Notes: generated from the sequence alone by a model not told the origin. 40,914 bases of DNA from Polynucleobacter meluiroseus (GCA_945947155.1 CAMEXM010000009.1:1-40914), one strand, 5' to 3'. Shown: positions 8,623-21,069, counted from the stretch's first letter. Numbers and translations: made by a program.

Positions 8623-9774
8623 TTAGGCGATCAACTGCTCAAGTACGCGCTTGTAAATGTTCTTCAGCGGCACAATGTCTTCGGCGTTAACGGATTCATT
8701 TACCTTATGGCTCGTCGCATTAATGGGTCCAAACTCCACTACTTGAGAGCAAATCTTGGCGATAAAGCGGCCATCGCTCGTGCCACCGGTAGTAGAGAGT
8801 TCAGTGATAACGCCGGTTTCATCTTGAATGGCTTTACGCAGCGCACTTGCCAAGGCTTCATCTCCGGTGATAAAGGGGCTTCCCCCCAAAACCCAATCAA
8901 TCGAAAACCTCAAGCCCGCTTCAGTGAGAATGGCATCGACCCTCTGACGTAATTGCTCAGGCGTACTCTCCGTTGAAAAACGGAAATTAAAGTCGATGGT
9001 GAGCTCACCCGGAATGACATTATTTGCGCCAGTACCCGCGTGAATATTCGAAATCTGAAAACTCGTGGGCTGAAAGTAGCGATTACCCCGATCCCATTCG
9101 GTGCTCACCAGTGCCTGTATGGCGGGTGCAGCCAAATGAATGGGGTTCTCACCGAGGTGAGGGTAGGCAATGTGGGCTTGGATACCCTTGATGTGCAACT
9201 TGCCAGACAGGGAGCCACGCCTGCCGTTCTTAATCATGTCACCCAATTGATTAACCGAGGTAGGCTCACCAATCACGCAGTAATCGAGTCGTTGACCTTG
9301 CTTTTTAAGGCGCTCGCACATCACTACTGTGCCATCGTTGGCTGGACCTTCTTCGTCGCTGGTAATTAAAAAAGCAATCGTACCGGCATGCTCTGGATTG
9401 GCGATAACGAATTCTTCAGTAGCAACCACAAACCCTGCAAGGGAGGTTTTCATATCGGCTGCGCCGCGGCCATATAAATAGTCACCGCGGATGGTGGGGG
9501 TAAATGGATCACTCTCCCACTTTTCTAAAGGGCCGGTGGGAACCACATCGGTATGTCCGGCAAACATCAATACTTTGCCAGCATCACCCTGTACCCCTTT
9601 TTTAATGGCCCACAGATTGGTCACCTGAAAGTCACTTGGGCCACCCACTACGCTTTCAATATGAAAGCCTAACTCCTTCAAGCGATTCGCGATTAAATCC
9701 TGACAACCGCCATCGGCTGGCGTAACCGAACGGCAGGCAATCAGGGCTTTGGTTAATTCAATCGCTGCGCTCAT
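8623..9774 (-). CDS. dapE: succinyl-diaminopimelate desuccinylase
   Basis: This M20-family dinuclear zinc hydrolase cleaves N-succinyl-LL-diaminopimelate to LL-diaminopimelate and succinate in the lysine/peptidoglycan pathway. At 383 residues it has the usual length. [10 protein letters not shown] (ligand His74, catalytic Asp76), GRGAADMK (ligand Asp107) and DEEGPA (Glu141 base and Glu142 ligand) are intact, and GGTSDGRF with the late SHKVNE ligand region is present near the C-terminus. The ATG is 2 bases after the dapD stop, a tight operon arrangement. Confidence 0.97.
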   Translation of the reverse strand: MSAAIELTKALIACRSVTPADGGCQDLIANRLKELGFHIESVVGGPSDFQVTNLWAIKKGVQGDAGKVLMFAGHTDVVPTGPLEKWESDPFTPTIRGDYLYGRGAADMKTSLAGFVVATEEFVIANPEHAGTIAFLITSDEEGPANDGTVVMCERLKKQGQRLDYCVIGEPTSVNQLGDMIKNGRRGSLSGKLHIKGIQAHIAYPHLGENPIHLAAPAIQALVSTEWDRGNRYFQPTSFQISNIHAGTGANNVIPGELTIDFNFRFSTESTPEQLRQRVDAILTEAGLRFSIDWVLGGSPFITGDEALASALRKAIQDETGVITELSTTGGTSDGRFIAKICSQVVEFGPINATSHKVNESVNAEDIVPLKNIYKRVLEQLIA

Positions 9775-9776
9775 GA

Positions 9777-10604
9777 TTAATCGCGTAAGAGCTCGTTAAT
9801 GGCAGTTTTTGCTCGGGTTTGGGCATCGACTTTCTTCACGATGATGGCGGCGTAGAGGCTGTATTTGCCATCCGCTGAAGGGAGTGAGCCAGGCACCACC
9901 ACTGAACCGGCAGGCACACGACCATAATGAATTTGACCGGTCTCCCGATCGTAAATCTTGGTGCTTTGGCCAATAAAGACGCCCATCGATAGAACACTGT
10001 TCTCTTCAATCACGACACCCTCAACTACTTCGGAGCGCGCGCCAATAAAGCAGTTGTCTTCAATGATGACGGGACCGGCCTGAATTGGCTCTAAAACACC
10101 GCCAATACCAACGCCGCCGGATAAGTGCACATTCTTACCAATTTGAGCGCAGGAACCAACGGTTGCCCATGTGTCTACCATGGTGCCTTCGCCGACGTAT
10201 GCGCCAATATTGACGTACGAGGGCATCAAAACCGCATTCTTACCAATGAAGGAGCCGCGGCGCGCAACAGCCGGAGGGACAACCCGAAAGCCACCCTCAA
10301 TGAAGTCCGCCTCAGTCCAGTTCTCAAACTTGCTGGGTACTTTGTCGTAAAACTGGGTAAAGCCACCGGCTGGCATGACTTTATTGTCCTCTAGACGGAA
10401 AGACAATAAGACTGCCTTTTTAACCCATTGGTTGACTTCCCATTGCCCCACAGAACGGCGCTCGGCAACACGAATACGCCCCCGATTGAGGCCGTCAATG
10501 ACCGCACTAACGGCATTGCGGATTTCGGTGGAAATGTCCCCTGCAGACAGGTTGGCTCGGTTGTCCCAGGCTTGTTCGATAACGCTTTGTGGTGATTGGC
10601 TCAT
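9777..10604 (-). CDS. dapD: tetrahydrodipicolinate N-succinyltransferase
   Basis: This enzyme transfers succinyl from succinyl-CoA to tetrahydrodipicolinate, committing it to the succinylase branch of lysine and diaminopimelate synthesis. It has 275 residues. The N-terminal helical domain (about 1-100) is followed by left-handed beta-helix hexapeptide repeats (about 105-230) with the typical [10 protein letters not shown] and [15 protein letters not shown] stretches, then a short C-terminal tail. It is first in the dapD-dapE-prmB unit and diverges from smc. The aminotransferase for the intermediate step (DapC/ArgD) is not adjacent and must lie outside the window. Confidence 0.97.
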   Translation of the reverse strand: MSQSPQSVIEQAWDNRANLSAGDISTEIRNAVSAVIDGLNRGRIRVAERRSVGQWEVNQWVKKAVLLSFRLEDNKVMPAGGFTQFYDKVPSKFENWTEADFIEGGFRVVPPAVARRGSFIGKNAVLMPSYVNIGAYVGEGTMVDTWATVGSCAQIGKNVHLSGGVGIGGVLEPIQAGPVIIEDNCFIGARSEVVEGVVIEENSVLSMGVFIGQSTKIYDRETGQIHYGRVPAGSVVVPGSLPSADGKYSLYAAIIVKKVDAQTRAKTAINELLRD

Positions 10605-10660
10605 GCTTTTTAGATAACTATCAGATTGTTAAGGGTTTTAGCCCTAAATGGCGAAACTTC

Positions 10661-10666
10661 ATTATA
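10661..10666 (-). promoter_or_regulatory. candidate -10 element for dapD
   Basis: A perfect TATAAT on the minus strand lies 56 bases before the dapD ATG. No convincing -35 is present at 16-18 bases, so this is a tentative promoter position. A small AGGG/CCCT hairpin can form in the resulting leader. Confidence 0.35.
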
Positions 10667-10779
10667 TCGGTGGAGCAAATTCCGGGGTCGGGCTTTGTTA
10701 ACTTGCTATCATCTTAATCAGGGAATTTACCCCCTTTTTCTTGAACCAGTCAGACTTTTTTTACCCCGCAAAGCGCCCT

Positions 10780-13700
10780 GTGCAACTCAAATCAATCAAA
10801 CTTTCTGGCTTTAAGTCATTCGTCGATCCAACCCATTTTGAGTTGCCAGGTCAACTGATTGGTGTGGTGGGGCCAAATGGGTGTGGAAAATCGAACATTA
10901 TTGATGCCGTTCGCTGGGTTTTGGGCGAATCGCGGGCCAGTGAATTGCGCGGCGAATCGATGCAGGACGTGATTTTTAATGGATCTGGATTGCGTAAGCC
11001 ATCTGGCCGCGCCAGCGTCGAGCTCCTGTTTGACAACGCCGATGGTCGCGCACATGGTCAGTGGAGTGCGTTTACGGAACTAGCAGTAAAGCGGGTGCTC
11101 ACCCGCGATGGCAACTCCAGCTATTACGTTAATAACCAAGTCGTCCGTCGCAAAGACATTCAGGATATTTTCCTAGGTACGGGCATGGGGCCACGCGGTT
11201 ACGCGATTATTGGTCAAGGTACGATTAACCGCATTTTGGAATCCAAGCCAGAAGAGCTGCGGGTGTTCTTAGAAGAGGCTGCCGGCGTTTCAAAATACAA
11301 AGAGCGCCGCAAAGAGACTGCCTCACGCCTTGAAGATACACAAGAGAATTTAGTCCGCGTACAAGACATCTTGCGCGAGTTGGAAAAGCAACTTGAGCGC
11401 CTGGAGAGTCAGGCTACAGTTGCAGAGCGTCACAACCTATTGCAAGTAGAAATGAAATCACAGCAGCAATTGCTGTGGCTTGTGCGCCAAACGGAGGCCG
11501 GCAAAGAACAAGAGCGCCATGCCAACGGCATCCGCGATACACAAGTTCAGCTAGAAGAGCAGACCGCGAAATTGCGCCATGCCGAAGCCGAGCTCGAAGC
11601 GATGCGGGCACAGCAGTACGCCCTCCAAGATAAGGTATCCGAAGCGCAAGGTGAGCTCTATCAAACCAATGCCGATGTCACTCAGGTTGAGGCAGAGATT
11701 CGGTATGTGCAGGAGGCGCGTCAGCGTCTGCAACAGCAAACTCAGGATCTGCAGTCGCAATTGCAACGGTGGACCGTTCAAGAAACCGATGCGGCTCAAG
11801 CACAGCGCTCTGCGGAGCACGAGTTAAGTCTCGCGACAGAACAAGAGCGCAATTTACAAACCCAACTGGCATCGTTGCAAGAACAGTTGCCTGGGCGCGA
11901 AGAGGCTTATCAAACAGCAGCTGCGCAGTTGAATGCAGCGCGCGACAGTGTTGCTGCCATTGATCAACGTTTAGCAAGCTTAGGCGAGCGAGCAAAAGCG
12001 ATTGCTTTGCAGTTGGAGGAATCTGGCGCTCGTCAAGCGCGCCTTGAGTCCGAGCTGACCGGCATGCGAAAGCCCAATGCAGAAGCATTGCAAATGGCTT
12101 TGGATCGCCAAGTGATGGCGCAGCGCAAGGTGGAAGAAACTAAATCCCGTGCTTTAGAGATGCAGCAGCGTGTGCCAGCAGCGGATGAGGCGCGCAACCG
12201 GGCGCAGCAGCAAATACAGTCGGCTAATCAGGATCTGGCCCAAACCGAGGCCAGGTTAACCGCCTTAACCGCACTTCAGGCCAGCGTGCAAGCACAAGGA
12301 AAAATTGGTCCATGGCTTGAAAGCAAAGGCCTGAAAGAAAGCAAGCGCTTATGGCAAGACCTCAAGGTCGAGAGCGGTTGGGAAACAGCCCTTGAATCGG
12401 TTTTGCGTGAGCGGCTTGCTGCGGTCACTGGTAAAAATGCAGAAGAGGCAGTTGCGTTAGCGAAAGACGCGCCGCCAAGTCGCTTAGCCATTTTATTGGC
12501 CGATGAATTGCCTGCAGCGCAGATCAATGCACCTGCGGAGTTCACCTTATTGCTGTCTCGCATTCAGAGTGCGGGCGCGCCGCGCGTGATGCAGGTGTTG
12601 CAAGAGTGGTTGGGCGCAGTCTTTATTGCTAATAATTTAGAAGACGCACTGCATCGCCGTGACAAGTTGCCTGCAGGCGCAACCTTAGTGACCCAAGAGG
12701 GCCATTTGGTCAGCCGGGTTGGTGTACAGCTCTATGCTGCTGACTCAGAGCAATCCGGCATGTTGGCGCGTGCCCAAGAAATGGGGAGCCTGGAGAAACA
12801 GTTAAAGGCACAGCGTTTAATTCAGAGCGAGTTGCAAGACGAGCTCGACCAATGCGCCGCTAATTACCACGCTGCTCACCAAGCTGCTGAGCAGTCGCGT
12901 ATCAATGCCGAGCATGCCGTTCAGGAAGCGCATGGATTTGAAGTAGAGCAGATGCAGCTTACACAAGCAGAAGAGCAATATAGTCAACGTGCTGCACAAA
13001 TTCAGTCGGAGTTGGCTGAAATTAGCAGGCAGCAGGAGCAGCACAATAGCAATGGCGCGCAATCGCAGGCAGCATTGGATCAAGCGCAAGCCGACAAAGA
13101 GCGGCTACATCTCGAGTTAGAAAATGCCCAATCGAATCTAGCGCTTACCAGTGAAGAGCGCGAAAGTTTGCGCACGAACTTGCGCACTGCGGAGATGGCG
13201 GCCCAAGAAGCCGCCTTTGCGACCCGCTCATTGCAGCAGCGCATTGCCGATTTACAGCGCGATCAAAGCACGGCACGCGATCAAATCATCGAGATTCAGG
13301 ATAAGTATGCTGCATGCGAGCCAGAGCTTGCGGGCCTGAGCGATGAAGCAGCCCAAGAAAATCTCCAGGGACAGCTAGTAGTTCGTGCCGAGCGTGAAGC
13401 GGCATTAGCAAATGCCCGAACTGAGCAAGACGCGATGCTGCACCAATTGCGCGAGTCCGACGAAGGACGGCTCTTAATTGAGCGTAGCTTGCAGCCGATG
13501 CGCGACAAAGTCATGGACCTGCAACTGCGTGAGCAAGCTGCCCGTCTCAACTTTGAGCAGTTTGCGACTTTGCTTGCGGATGCAGAAGCCGATCTCATTA
13601 GTCTTGAAACCCGTTTCAGTGGCGAGCTCAAAGTAGGACACCTGCAAAGCGAGGTTAACCGCTTGAATAGCGAGATTCAGTCGCTTGGTCCGGTCAACAT

Positions 13701-14301
13701 GGCCGCGCTGGATGAGTTAGCCAGTTCGCGTGAGCGGAAATCATTCCTGGATGCCCAATCGGCCGACTTGAACGAGGCGATGCAAACCTTAACCGACGCG
13801 ATTGCAAAGATTGATGCAGAGACACGCGATCTTTTGCAAGGCACATTCGATCAGGTCAACGGCCATTTTGGACGACTCTTCCCTGAGTTATTTGGCGGTG
13901 GCCATGCTGAGCTCGTGATGACGGGCGAAGAAATCTTAGATTCAGGCGTGCAAGTGATGGCGCAACCACCAGGCAAGAAAAATAGTTCGATTTACCTGCT
14001 TTCGGGTGGTGAGAAAGCCTTAACCGCAATTGCCCTCGTGTTCTCCTTGTTCTTGCTGAACCCAGCGCCATTTTGCTTGCTTGATGAGGTCGATGCACCG
14101 CTCGATGATGCTAATACATTGCGCTACTCAGAGATGGTTGCTAGGATGTCTGCTAAGACGCAGTTTGTCTTTATCTCACACAACAAGATCACCATGGAAA
14201 TTGCTCACCAATTAATTGGCGTCACCATGCAGGAGCAGGGTGTATCGCGTATTGTTGCTGTGGATATTGCCTCTGCGGTATCGATGGTTGAGGCCGCCTA
14301 A
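10780..14301 (+). CDS. smc: chromosome segregation protein SMC
   Basis: This is a condensin-type ATPase that compacts and segregates the chromosome as a dimer with ScpA/ScpB. Using the GTG at 10780 gives 1173 residues beginning VQLKSIKLSGFKSF, the standard SMC N-terminus. A TTG at 10741 would add 13 residues of unusual sequence and is less likely. Walker A GPNGCGKSN is at about 31-39. Long coiled coils (about 170-505 and 655-1000) flank a hinge around 510-640. The ABC signature LSGGEK is at 1074-1079, and Walker B ends in Asp1102-Glu1103. zipA starts immediately after its stop, with no gap. Confidence 0.96.
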   Translation: MQLKSIKLSGFKSFVDPTHFELPGQLIGVVGPNGCGKSNIIDAVRWVLGESRASELRGESMQDVIFNGSGLRKPSGRASVELLFDNADGRAHGQWSAFTELAVKRVLTRDGNSSYYVNNQVVRRKDIQDIFLGTGMGPRGYAIIGQGTINRILESKPEELRVFLEEAAGVSKYKERRKETASRLEDTQENLVRVQDILRELEKQLERLESQATVAERHNLLQVEMKSQQQLLWLVRQTEAGKEQERHANGIRDTQVQLEEQTAKLRHAEAELEAMRAQQYALQDKVSEAQGELYQTNADVTQVEAEIRYVQEARQRLQQQTQDLQSQLQRWTVQETDAAQAQRSAEHELSLATEQERNLQTQLASLQEQLPGREEAYQTAAAQLNAARDSVAAIDQRLASLGERAKAIALQLEESGARQARLESELTGMRKPNAEALQMALDRQVMAQRKVEETKSRALEMQQRVPAADEARNRAQQQIQSANQDLAQTEARLTALTALQASVQAQGKIGPWLESKGLKESKRLWQDLKVESGWETALESVLRERLAAVTGKNAEEAVALAKDAPPSRLAILLADELPAAQINAPAEFTLLLSRIQSAGAPRVMQVLQEWLGAVFIANNLEDALHRRDKLPAGATLVTQEGHLVSRVGVQLYAADSEQSGMLARAQEMGSLEKQLKAQRLIQSELQDELDQCAANYHAAHQAAEQSRINAEHAVQEAHGFEVEQMQLTQAEEQYSQRAAQIQSELAEISRQQEQHNSNGAQSQAALDQAQADKERLHLELENAQSNLALTSEERESLRTNLRTAEMAAQEAAFATRSLQQRIADLQRDQSTARDQIIEIQDKYAACEPELAGLSDEAAQENLQGQLVVRAEREAALANARTEQDAMLHQLRESDEGRLLIERSLQPMRDKVMDLQLREQAARLNFEQFATLLADAEADLISLETRFSGELKVGHLQSEVNRLNSEIQSLGPVNMAALDELASSRERKSFLDAQSADLNEAMQTLTDAIAKIDAETRDLLQGTFDQVNGHFGRLFPELFGGGHAELVMTGEEILDSGVQVMAQPPGKKNSSIYLLSGGEKALTAIALVFSLFLLNPAPFCLLDEVDAPLDDANTLRYSEMVARMSAKTQFVFISHNKITMEIAHQLIGVTMQEQGVSRIVAVDIASAVSMVEAA

Positions 14302-15336
14302 ATGGGACTGGAGCAAATCGCAGCGACGCTGGGTTTGTCGGAATTGCAATTTGCCTTGGGCTTAATTGGCATTCTCCTTGTGGTCTTGGTGGCAATTGTT
14401 AATCTGCGTAGCGCACGTGCGAAGCGCCAAGTACATGCGCCAGTTGAACCTGGATTTGCTGATGCAGCGAAACAGAATCAGCTTGGCGATCGCATGGAGC
14501 CTGGATTTTCTGAGCCCATGCATGTGCTTCCTACGAAAGCACCTCGTTTTGCAATTGATCCGCGCATCGATTGTGTGATTTCTTTGCGGTTTGAGAGCCC
14601 CATTAAGGGAAGTGAAATCATGGGCGAGGTAGCAGGTTGGCCTCGCTTTGGCGCGCATTGGATATACGAAGGCTTGCGGGCAGATGGTCGCGAAGGCGAC
14701 TGGGAATCCATTGGCATGGATGCTAATTACGCGGAACTGCAACTCGCGATTCAGCTTGCTAGTCGTAAAGGACCGATCGGGGTGCTAGAGCTTTCCGATT
14801 TCTGTTCACGCAGCCAAGCTTTAGCCGATGTATTGGACGCACAAATTGACATGCCCAGTGTCAGCACCATGATTGAAAGTGCTAAGGAGCTCGATGCGAT
14901 TGCAGCAGAAAGCGATATTCAGCTCAGTATTAATGTGGCCTTTGATGGCAAAGAAAAAACGCGTGCCGAATTAGACGCACTGATGCAAGAACGAAATTTT
15001 GTGCTGTCAAAAAATAGTCGGTCCTATGTTTTTTTCTCAAACGATCAAATATTGTTTGCCAGTAACTCACTTGATCCAGATCAGCCTATTACCGGAATCT
15101 CATTATTATTAGAGCTTCCTTTAGTAGCGCAAGAGCAAATGGGATTTGAGCGCATGCTCGCAGAGAGCGTGGCCCTAGCTGAGTTGATGCAAGGCCGGAT
15201 TGTCGATGATAATGGCGTCAATCTGACCGAGAATGCCGTGATTGCAATTCGCCAACACTTGGATGGCCTATACAGTCGCCTCGAGCAAAGTGGCATCGCA
15301 GCTGGCTCGGCGACTGCTACGCGCTTATTCAATTAA
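14302..15336 (+). CDS. zipA: cell division protein ZipA-like
   Basis: This is a membrane-anchored FtsZ-binding division protein. It has 344 residues. A single N-terminal membrane helix (about 15-34) is followed by a basic stretch, a variable linker to about residue 85, and a C-terminal ZipA FtsZ-binding-type domain (about 90-330). The end region with LPLVAQEQMGFERML, IVDDNGVNLTENA and LYSRLEQSGI fits the beta-proteobacterial ZipA domain. The ATG directly abuts the smc TAA, and ligA follows 9 bases later. The smc-zipA-ligA order is typical of beta-proteobacteria. The divergence of ZipA across classes is why I do not go higher in confidence. Confidence 0.88.
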   Translation: MGLEQIAATLGLSELQFALGLIGILLVVLVAIVNLRSARAKRQVHAPVEPGFADAAKQNQLGDRMEPGFSEPMHVLPTKAPRFAIDPRIDCVISLRFESPIKGSEIMGEVAGWPRFGAHWIYEGLRADGREGDWESIGMDANYAELQLAIQLASRKGPIGVLELSDFCSRSQALADVLDAQIDMPSVSTMIESAKELDAIAAESDIQLSINVAFDGKEKTRAELDALMQERNFVLSKNSRSYVFFSNDQILFASNSLDPDQPITGISLLLELPLVAQEQMGFERMLAESVALAELMQGRIVDDNGVNLTENAVIAIRQHLDGLYSRLEQSGIAAGSATATRLFN

Positions 15337-15342
15337 GGATAG

Positions 15343-17361
<2,019 letters not shown>

Positions 17362-17391
17362 GAGTAAAGCAATACCAATTGCGCATACGCG

Positions 17392-19986
17392 CTAGCTTGC
17401 TAATACATCTAGGATTTCAGTTTCAATCTGGATTTGCAACTTTGGATTTTTGCTTAGCTCTTCGGCATTGAGTAGCAATACGTCTTCCACACGCTCACCT
17501 AAAGTATTAATGCGGGCGGTATGGATCGATACGCGGTGTTTTGCAAGTACCTTTGCTACTGCATAGATCAGCCCGGTACGATCGCTTGCTGAGAGCGATA
17601 GCACGACGTATTGACCTCGATCATCGGGTTGCATATTGACCCTAGCTTGCACTGGAAAGCTGCGGGACTGCCTGGATAGGCGACCCATACTTGGTGCTGG
17701 AAGCAAGTCGCTTTTTTCAAGCGCCGTCTTGAGTTCGTATTCCACCAGCTGAATGAGATCGCGGTAACTGCCGGTTTCGGTTAGGCGATTCATGCCGGTG
17801 ACTTGAAAGGTGTCTAGTGCATAACCATGCCGCGTCGTATGAATACGGGCGTCCCAGATCGAGAAGCCATTGCGCTCAAAGTAGGCGCAGATGCGCGCAA
17901 ATAGATCGGCTTGATCGGGTATATAGACAGCGACTTGAAGACCTTCCCCAACCGTCGATAATCTGGCACGCACCACGGGCTCTACACTATTGACGTGATT
18001 GAAGAGATGCCGAGTTAGCCAGGCAATATCACCCGCATCTTGGCGTAAGAAAAAAGCAACGTCCAATTTTTGCCATAAGTCAGCATATGCTTCGTCTTCA
18101 ATCCTATTCAATCTGAGATTACGTCGAGATTCTTCTTGATGTTGGGCCAACTCCGATGTGGCATCGGTCTTGGCGCCACCCAGCACGCGCAAGGTGGCTC
18201 GGTAGAGGTCTTCTAGTAACTTGGCTTTCCAGGCATTCCATACCTTGGGGCTGGTGCCCCGGACATCGGCAACGGTGAGCAGATAGAGCGCAGTCAAATG
18301 ACGCTCATCGCCCATCTCTTTCGCAAATTGCGCAACGACATCGGGATCGGAGATGTCTTGCTTTTGGGCTACCTGGCTCATCTTCAGATGCTTTGCTACT
18401 AGCCACACCAAGAGTTCGGTATCTGCTTTGCTAAGGCCATGGTCTTTGGCAAACTGCCGCATATCGCGCATGCCTAATTCGGAATGATCACCACCACGAC
18501 CTTTAGCGATGTCATGAAAGAGGGCAGCTAAGACAATCAGCCAGGGTTTATCAAAGTTGGCAATCAAGCGACTGCAGTAGGGGAACTCCTGCGTATGTTC
18601 CATGATCATGAAGCGACGCACATTGCGCAACACCATCAAGATGTGTTGATCAACGGTATAGACATGAAATAAATCATGCTGCATTTGCCCGACAATTTTT
18701 CGAAAGGCAGGTAAGTAACGACCTAATACGCTGGTTCGGTTCATCAACTGGAAGGCGCGTGTGACCCCGTCTGGCTGTTTGAGTATTTCCATGAACAGCG
18801 CACGGTTCGCGGGATCCTTGCGCCATTGGCTATCCATGCGTTTGCGCACGTTGTACAGCGCCCTAAAGATGGTTGCAGAGAGGCCGGTTAAGGTGGGTGA
18901 TTGAGTAAAGACTAAAAAGGTTCTGAGAATCTCCTCGGGGTGTTTCTCATAAAGCATGGGATCGGTGATATCGAGCAAGCCCTGACGCTCAATGAAGAAT
19001 TGATTCTCTTGCCCAGGAATGGCGTGGGTTGTTTTTGATTCTTGTGGAAATAGCAAGGCTTCAATGTTTTGCAGCAGCACATCATTAAGCTGGGTTACCG
19101 CTTTTGCTGCCCAGTAGTAGCGACGCATGATGGCTTCGCTCGCCGCGCGATTGGTCTCAGCCTCAATTCCCATTGCGCTCGCGAGTGGTGCCTGTAAATC
19201 AAATGCTAGTACATCTTGACGGCGTTTTACGAGTAAATGCAAGTGAGCGCGAATGGTTTCGAGTAGGCGTTTATTGCGTTTGATCTCGGTAAGCTCACGC
19301 TGAGTAATGATGCCTTTCTTATACAGATCCTGAAAGCCATTACCAAACCGCGCTGCTTTGCTCACCCAAGTAATAATTTGGATATCGCGCAAGCCTCCTG
19401 GACTCTCTTTGCAATTGGGCTCTAAAGAGTAGGGCGTATCTTGGTATTTTTGATGGCGCTGCTTGAGCTCAAGCAATTTAGCTTGAAAGAAGGCCTTGGG
19501 ATCCATGGCATCCCAATAGGCTCTTGAGAATTGCGTGAATAGAGCGCGATTACCGCCTAAAAAGCGCGCCTCCAACAAAGTAGTTCGGACTGTGATGTCT
19601 TGGGCTGCTTCCGATAAACACTCGGCGCTGTTCCGAACGGACGAGCCAATTTCCACTCCGGCATCCCAGCATTGCGCAATGAATTGCTCGACGCGAGCAG
19701 ATAGCGTTGCTGACTCGAGGTCGGGTAACAAAATTAAGATATCGACATCGGAGTAGGGAAAAAGTTCGCTGCGGCCATAGCCGCCGACCGCAAGCAGAGC
19801 AGCATCAGCATGCAATTGGCATTGCGACCACAAATTCATGAGTAGAACGTCGCTCATGCTACTGAGTTGCTTGCTTAGTTTGTCGACGCCTTGGTGGGTC
19901 TTAAACTCAGCATAGGCTTGCTCGCGAGCACTTCGTAACTGGACCCCATTGGTGATCGCAACTTGATTTCGTGTGGCCGTACTCAT
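17392..19986 (-). CDS. glnD: bifunctional PII uridylyltransferase/uridylyl-removing enzyme
   Basis: This is the primary nitrogen sensor, which uridylylates PII proteins when glutamine is low and removes the UMP when it is high. It has 864 residues (E. coli 890). The nucleotidyltransferase motif GGYGRSELFPYSDVD is at 68-82. An HD hydrolase domain has HD at 491-492 in ALFHDIAKGRGGDH. Two C-terminal ACT domains lie at about 690-770 and 800-864 and bind glutamine. All catalytic motifs are intact, so both activities are expected. The ATG is 30 bases downstream of the map stop, and the map-glnD pairing is conserved in beta-proteobacteria. Confidence 0.97.
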   Translation of the reverse strand: MSTATRNQVAITNGVQLRSAREQAYAEFKTHQGVDKLSKQLSSMSDVLLMNLWSQCQLHADAALLAVGGYGRSELFPYSDVDILILLPDLESATLSARVEQFIAQCWDAGVEIGSSVRNSAECLSEAAQDITVRTTLLEARFLGGNRALFTQFSRAYWDAMDPKAFFQAKLLELKQRHQKYQDTPYSLEPNCKESPGGLRDIQIITWVSKAARFGNGFQDLYKKGIITQRELTEIKRNKRLLETIRAHLHLLVKRRQDVLAFDLQAPLASAMGIEAETNRAASEAIMRRYYWAAKAVTQLNDVLLQNIEALLFPQESKTTHAIPGQENQFFIERQGLLDITDPMLYEKHPEEILRTFLVFTQSPTLTGLSATIFRALYNVRKRMDSQWRKDPANRALFMEILKQPDGVTRAFQLMNRTSVLGRYLPAFRKIVGQMQHDLFHVYTVDQHILMVLRNVRRFMIMEHTQEFPYCSRLIANFDKPWLIVLAALFHDIAKGRGGDHSELGMRDMRQFAKDHGLSKADTELLVWLVAKHLKMSQVAQKQDISDPDVVAQFAKEMGDERHLTALYLLTVADVRGTSPKVWNAWKAKLLEDLYRATLRVLGGAKTDATSELAQHQEESRRNLRLNRIEDEAYADLWQKLDVAFFLRQDAGDIAWLTRHLFNHVNSVEPVVRARLSTVGEGLQVAVYIPDQADLFARICAYFERNGFSIWDARIHTTRHGYALDTFQVTGMNRLTETGSYRDLIQLVEYELKTALEKSDLLPAPSMGRLSRQSRSFPVQARVNMQPDDRGQYVVLSLSASDRTGLIYAVAKVLAKHRVSIHTARINTLGERVEDVLLLNAEELSKNPKLQIQIETEILDVLAS

Positions 19987-20016
19987 GAATGGGGGTATGC
20001 CGTTTTCGAGGGCGAT

Positions 20017-20844
20017 CTATGCGCTGGGGCGGAAATGCAAACCGGCGACGCATTCTGGGGGCGGGTTGCTACCTTCTGACCAAGTGAGGACTTCAACGCC
20101 CTTGTGAGTCACGAGTAAGGTGTGCTCCCACTGCGCTGACAGACTGCGGTCTTTGGTTTTTACAGTCCACTGATCTGGCATCGTGCGAATGTCGCGTTTG
20201 CCGGCATTGATCATGGGCTCAATGGTGAAGGTCATGCCGGCCTCTAATGTTTCGCCAGTGCCTGGTCTGCCGTAATGCAGAATTTGTGGGTCTTGGTGAA
20301 AGACTTTGCCAATACCATGACCGCAGTACTCACGCACAATCGAGTAGCCGGCTTTTTCAGCATGGGTTTGGATCACGTGACCGATATCGCCTAAGCGCGC
20401 GCCTGGCTTCACTTGGGCGATGCCAAGCCACATGCATTCAAAGGTAATTTGGGTTAACCGTTTCGCCAAGACCGATGGCTCGCCCACCATAAACATGCGA
20501 CTCGTATCTCCGAAGTAGCCAGCAGGGGTGATCACGGTAATGTCTAGATTAACAACATCACCGGATTTCAAGATTTTGTCGCCAGGAATGCCATGGCAAA
20601 TGACGTCATTGACTGAGGTGCAGATGGAGGCCGGAAAGGGTGGATACCCTGGCGGCTGGTAATTGAGTGGTGCTGGAATGGTTTTTTGCACGTCGCGCAT
20701 AAAGGTATGGCAAATGCGATCCAGCTCACCAGTACTGATGCCAGGCTTCACAAAAGGCGCTACGTGGTCTAACACTTCGCTGGCCAGGCGGCCCGCTTCA
20801 CGCATCCCTTGGATGTCGTTTTCGTCGGTAAATACACTATTCAT
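20017..20844 (-). CDS. map: methionine aminopeptidase type I
   Basis: This cytosolic dinuclear metalloprotease removes the initiator Met from nascent proteins. It has 275 residues, close to the family's 264. Type I (MAP1a) signatures are present: MREAGRLASEVLD early, NYQPPGYPPFPASICTSVN in the substrate region, the metal-ligand Asp pair in VNLDITVITPAGYFGDTSR, EYCGHGIG with the ligand/catalytic His, and MTFTIEPMI with a ligand Glu. The weak Shine-Dalgarno AAAAGA precedes the ATG. The gene diverges from rpsB across a 251-base interval, a common arrangement, and precedes glnD. Confidence 0.97.
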   Translation of the reverse strand: MNSVFTDENDIQGMREAGRLASEVLDHVAPFVKPGISTGELDRICHTFMRDVQKTIPAPLNYQPPGYPPFPASICTSVNDVICHGIPGDKILKSGDVVNLDITVITPAGYFGDTSRMFMVGEPSVLAKRLTQITFECMWLGIAQVKPGARLGDIGHVIQTHAEKAGYSIVREYCGHGIGKVFHQDPQILHYGRPGTGETLEAGMTFTIEPMINAGKRDIRTMPDQWTVKTKDRSLSAQWEHTLLVTHKGVEVLTWSEGSNPPPECVAGLHFRPSA

Positions 20845-20956
20845 TCTTTTATTATCAACGACTTGGCTGTTTTATGGGCAATCCAAGGGCATTTCAGGCG
20901 CCTCTAGGTAGGGGGCATGAGCCAGTCAGGGCGTCCTAGTTAATTGATATTTAAGC

Positions 20957-20962
20957 TATAAT
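20957..20962 (+). promoter_or_regulatory. candidate -10 element for rpsB
   Basis: An exact TATAAT lies in the map-rpsB divergent region. No good TTGACA-like -35 is seen 16-18 bases upstream, so activity may depend on other elements. It would give an rpsB leader of roughly 125 bases. Confidence 0.45.
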
Positions 20963-21021
20963 TTTTGGATCGGTTGATTAGATGGCGTACATGTGACGGT
21001 ATTGGGTGAGCCGAAATTGCG

Positions 21022-21069
21022 GGTTAGGCCTTCCAGGGTGGCATTTTTTAGTGCAGCTAGGACCTAACC
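21022..21069 (+). promoter_or_regulatory. structured rpsB 5' leader (candidate autoregulatory element)
   Basis: GGTTAGG (21022-21028) is complementary to CCTAACC (21063-21069), closing a stem over about 34 bases. Inside, GCAT/GTGC can form a short hairpin with a T-rich loop. The stem ends 15 bases before the AGGAGA ribosome-binding site (21085-21090). S2 represses its own mRNA through the leader in E. coli, so a similar role is plausible here but unproven. Confidence 0.4.

Noticed and set aside
10741..10779. Longer smc start at TTG 10741
   Set aside because: The extra 13 residues are unlike SMC N-termini; the GTG at 10780 gives the standard start, although neither has a clear Shine-Dalgarno.
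11678..12088. 136-codon minus-strand frame inside smc, and similar frames opposite glnD, dxr and ppsA
   Set aside because: They are all antisense to strongly conserved proteins and have no ribosome-binding sites or recognisable motifs.
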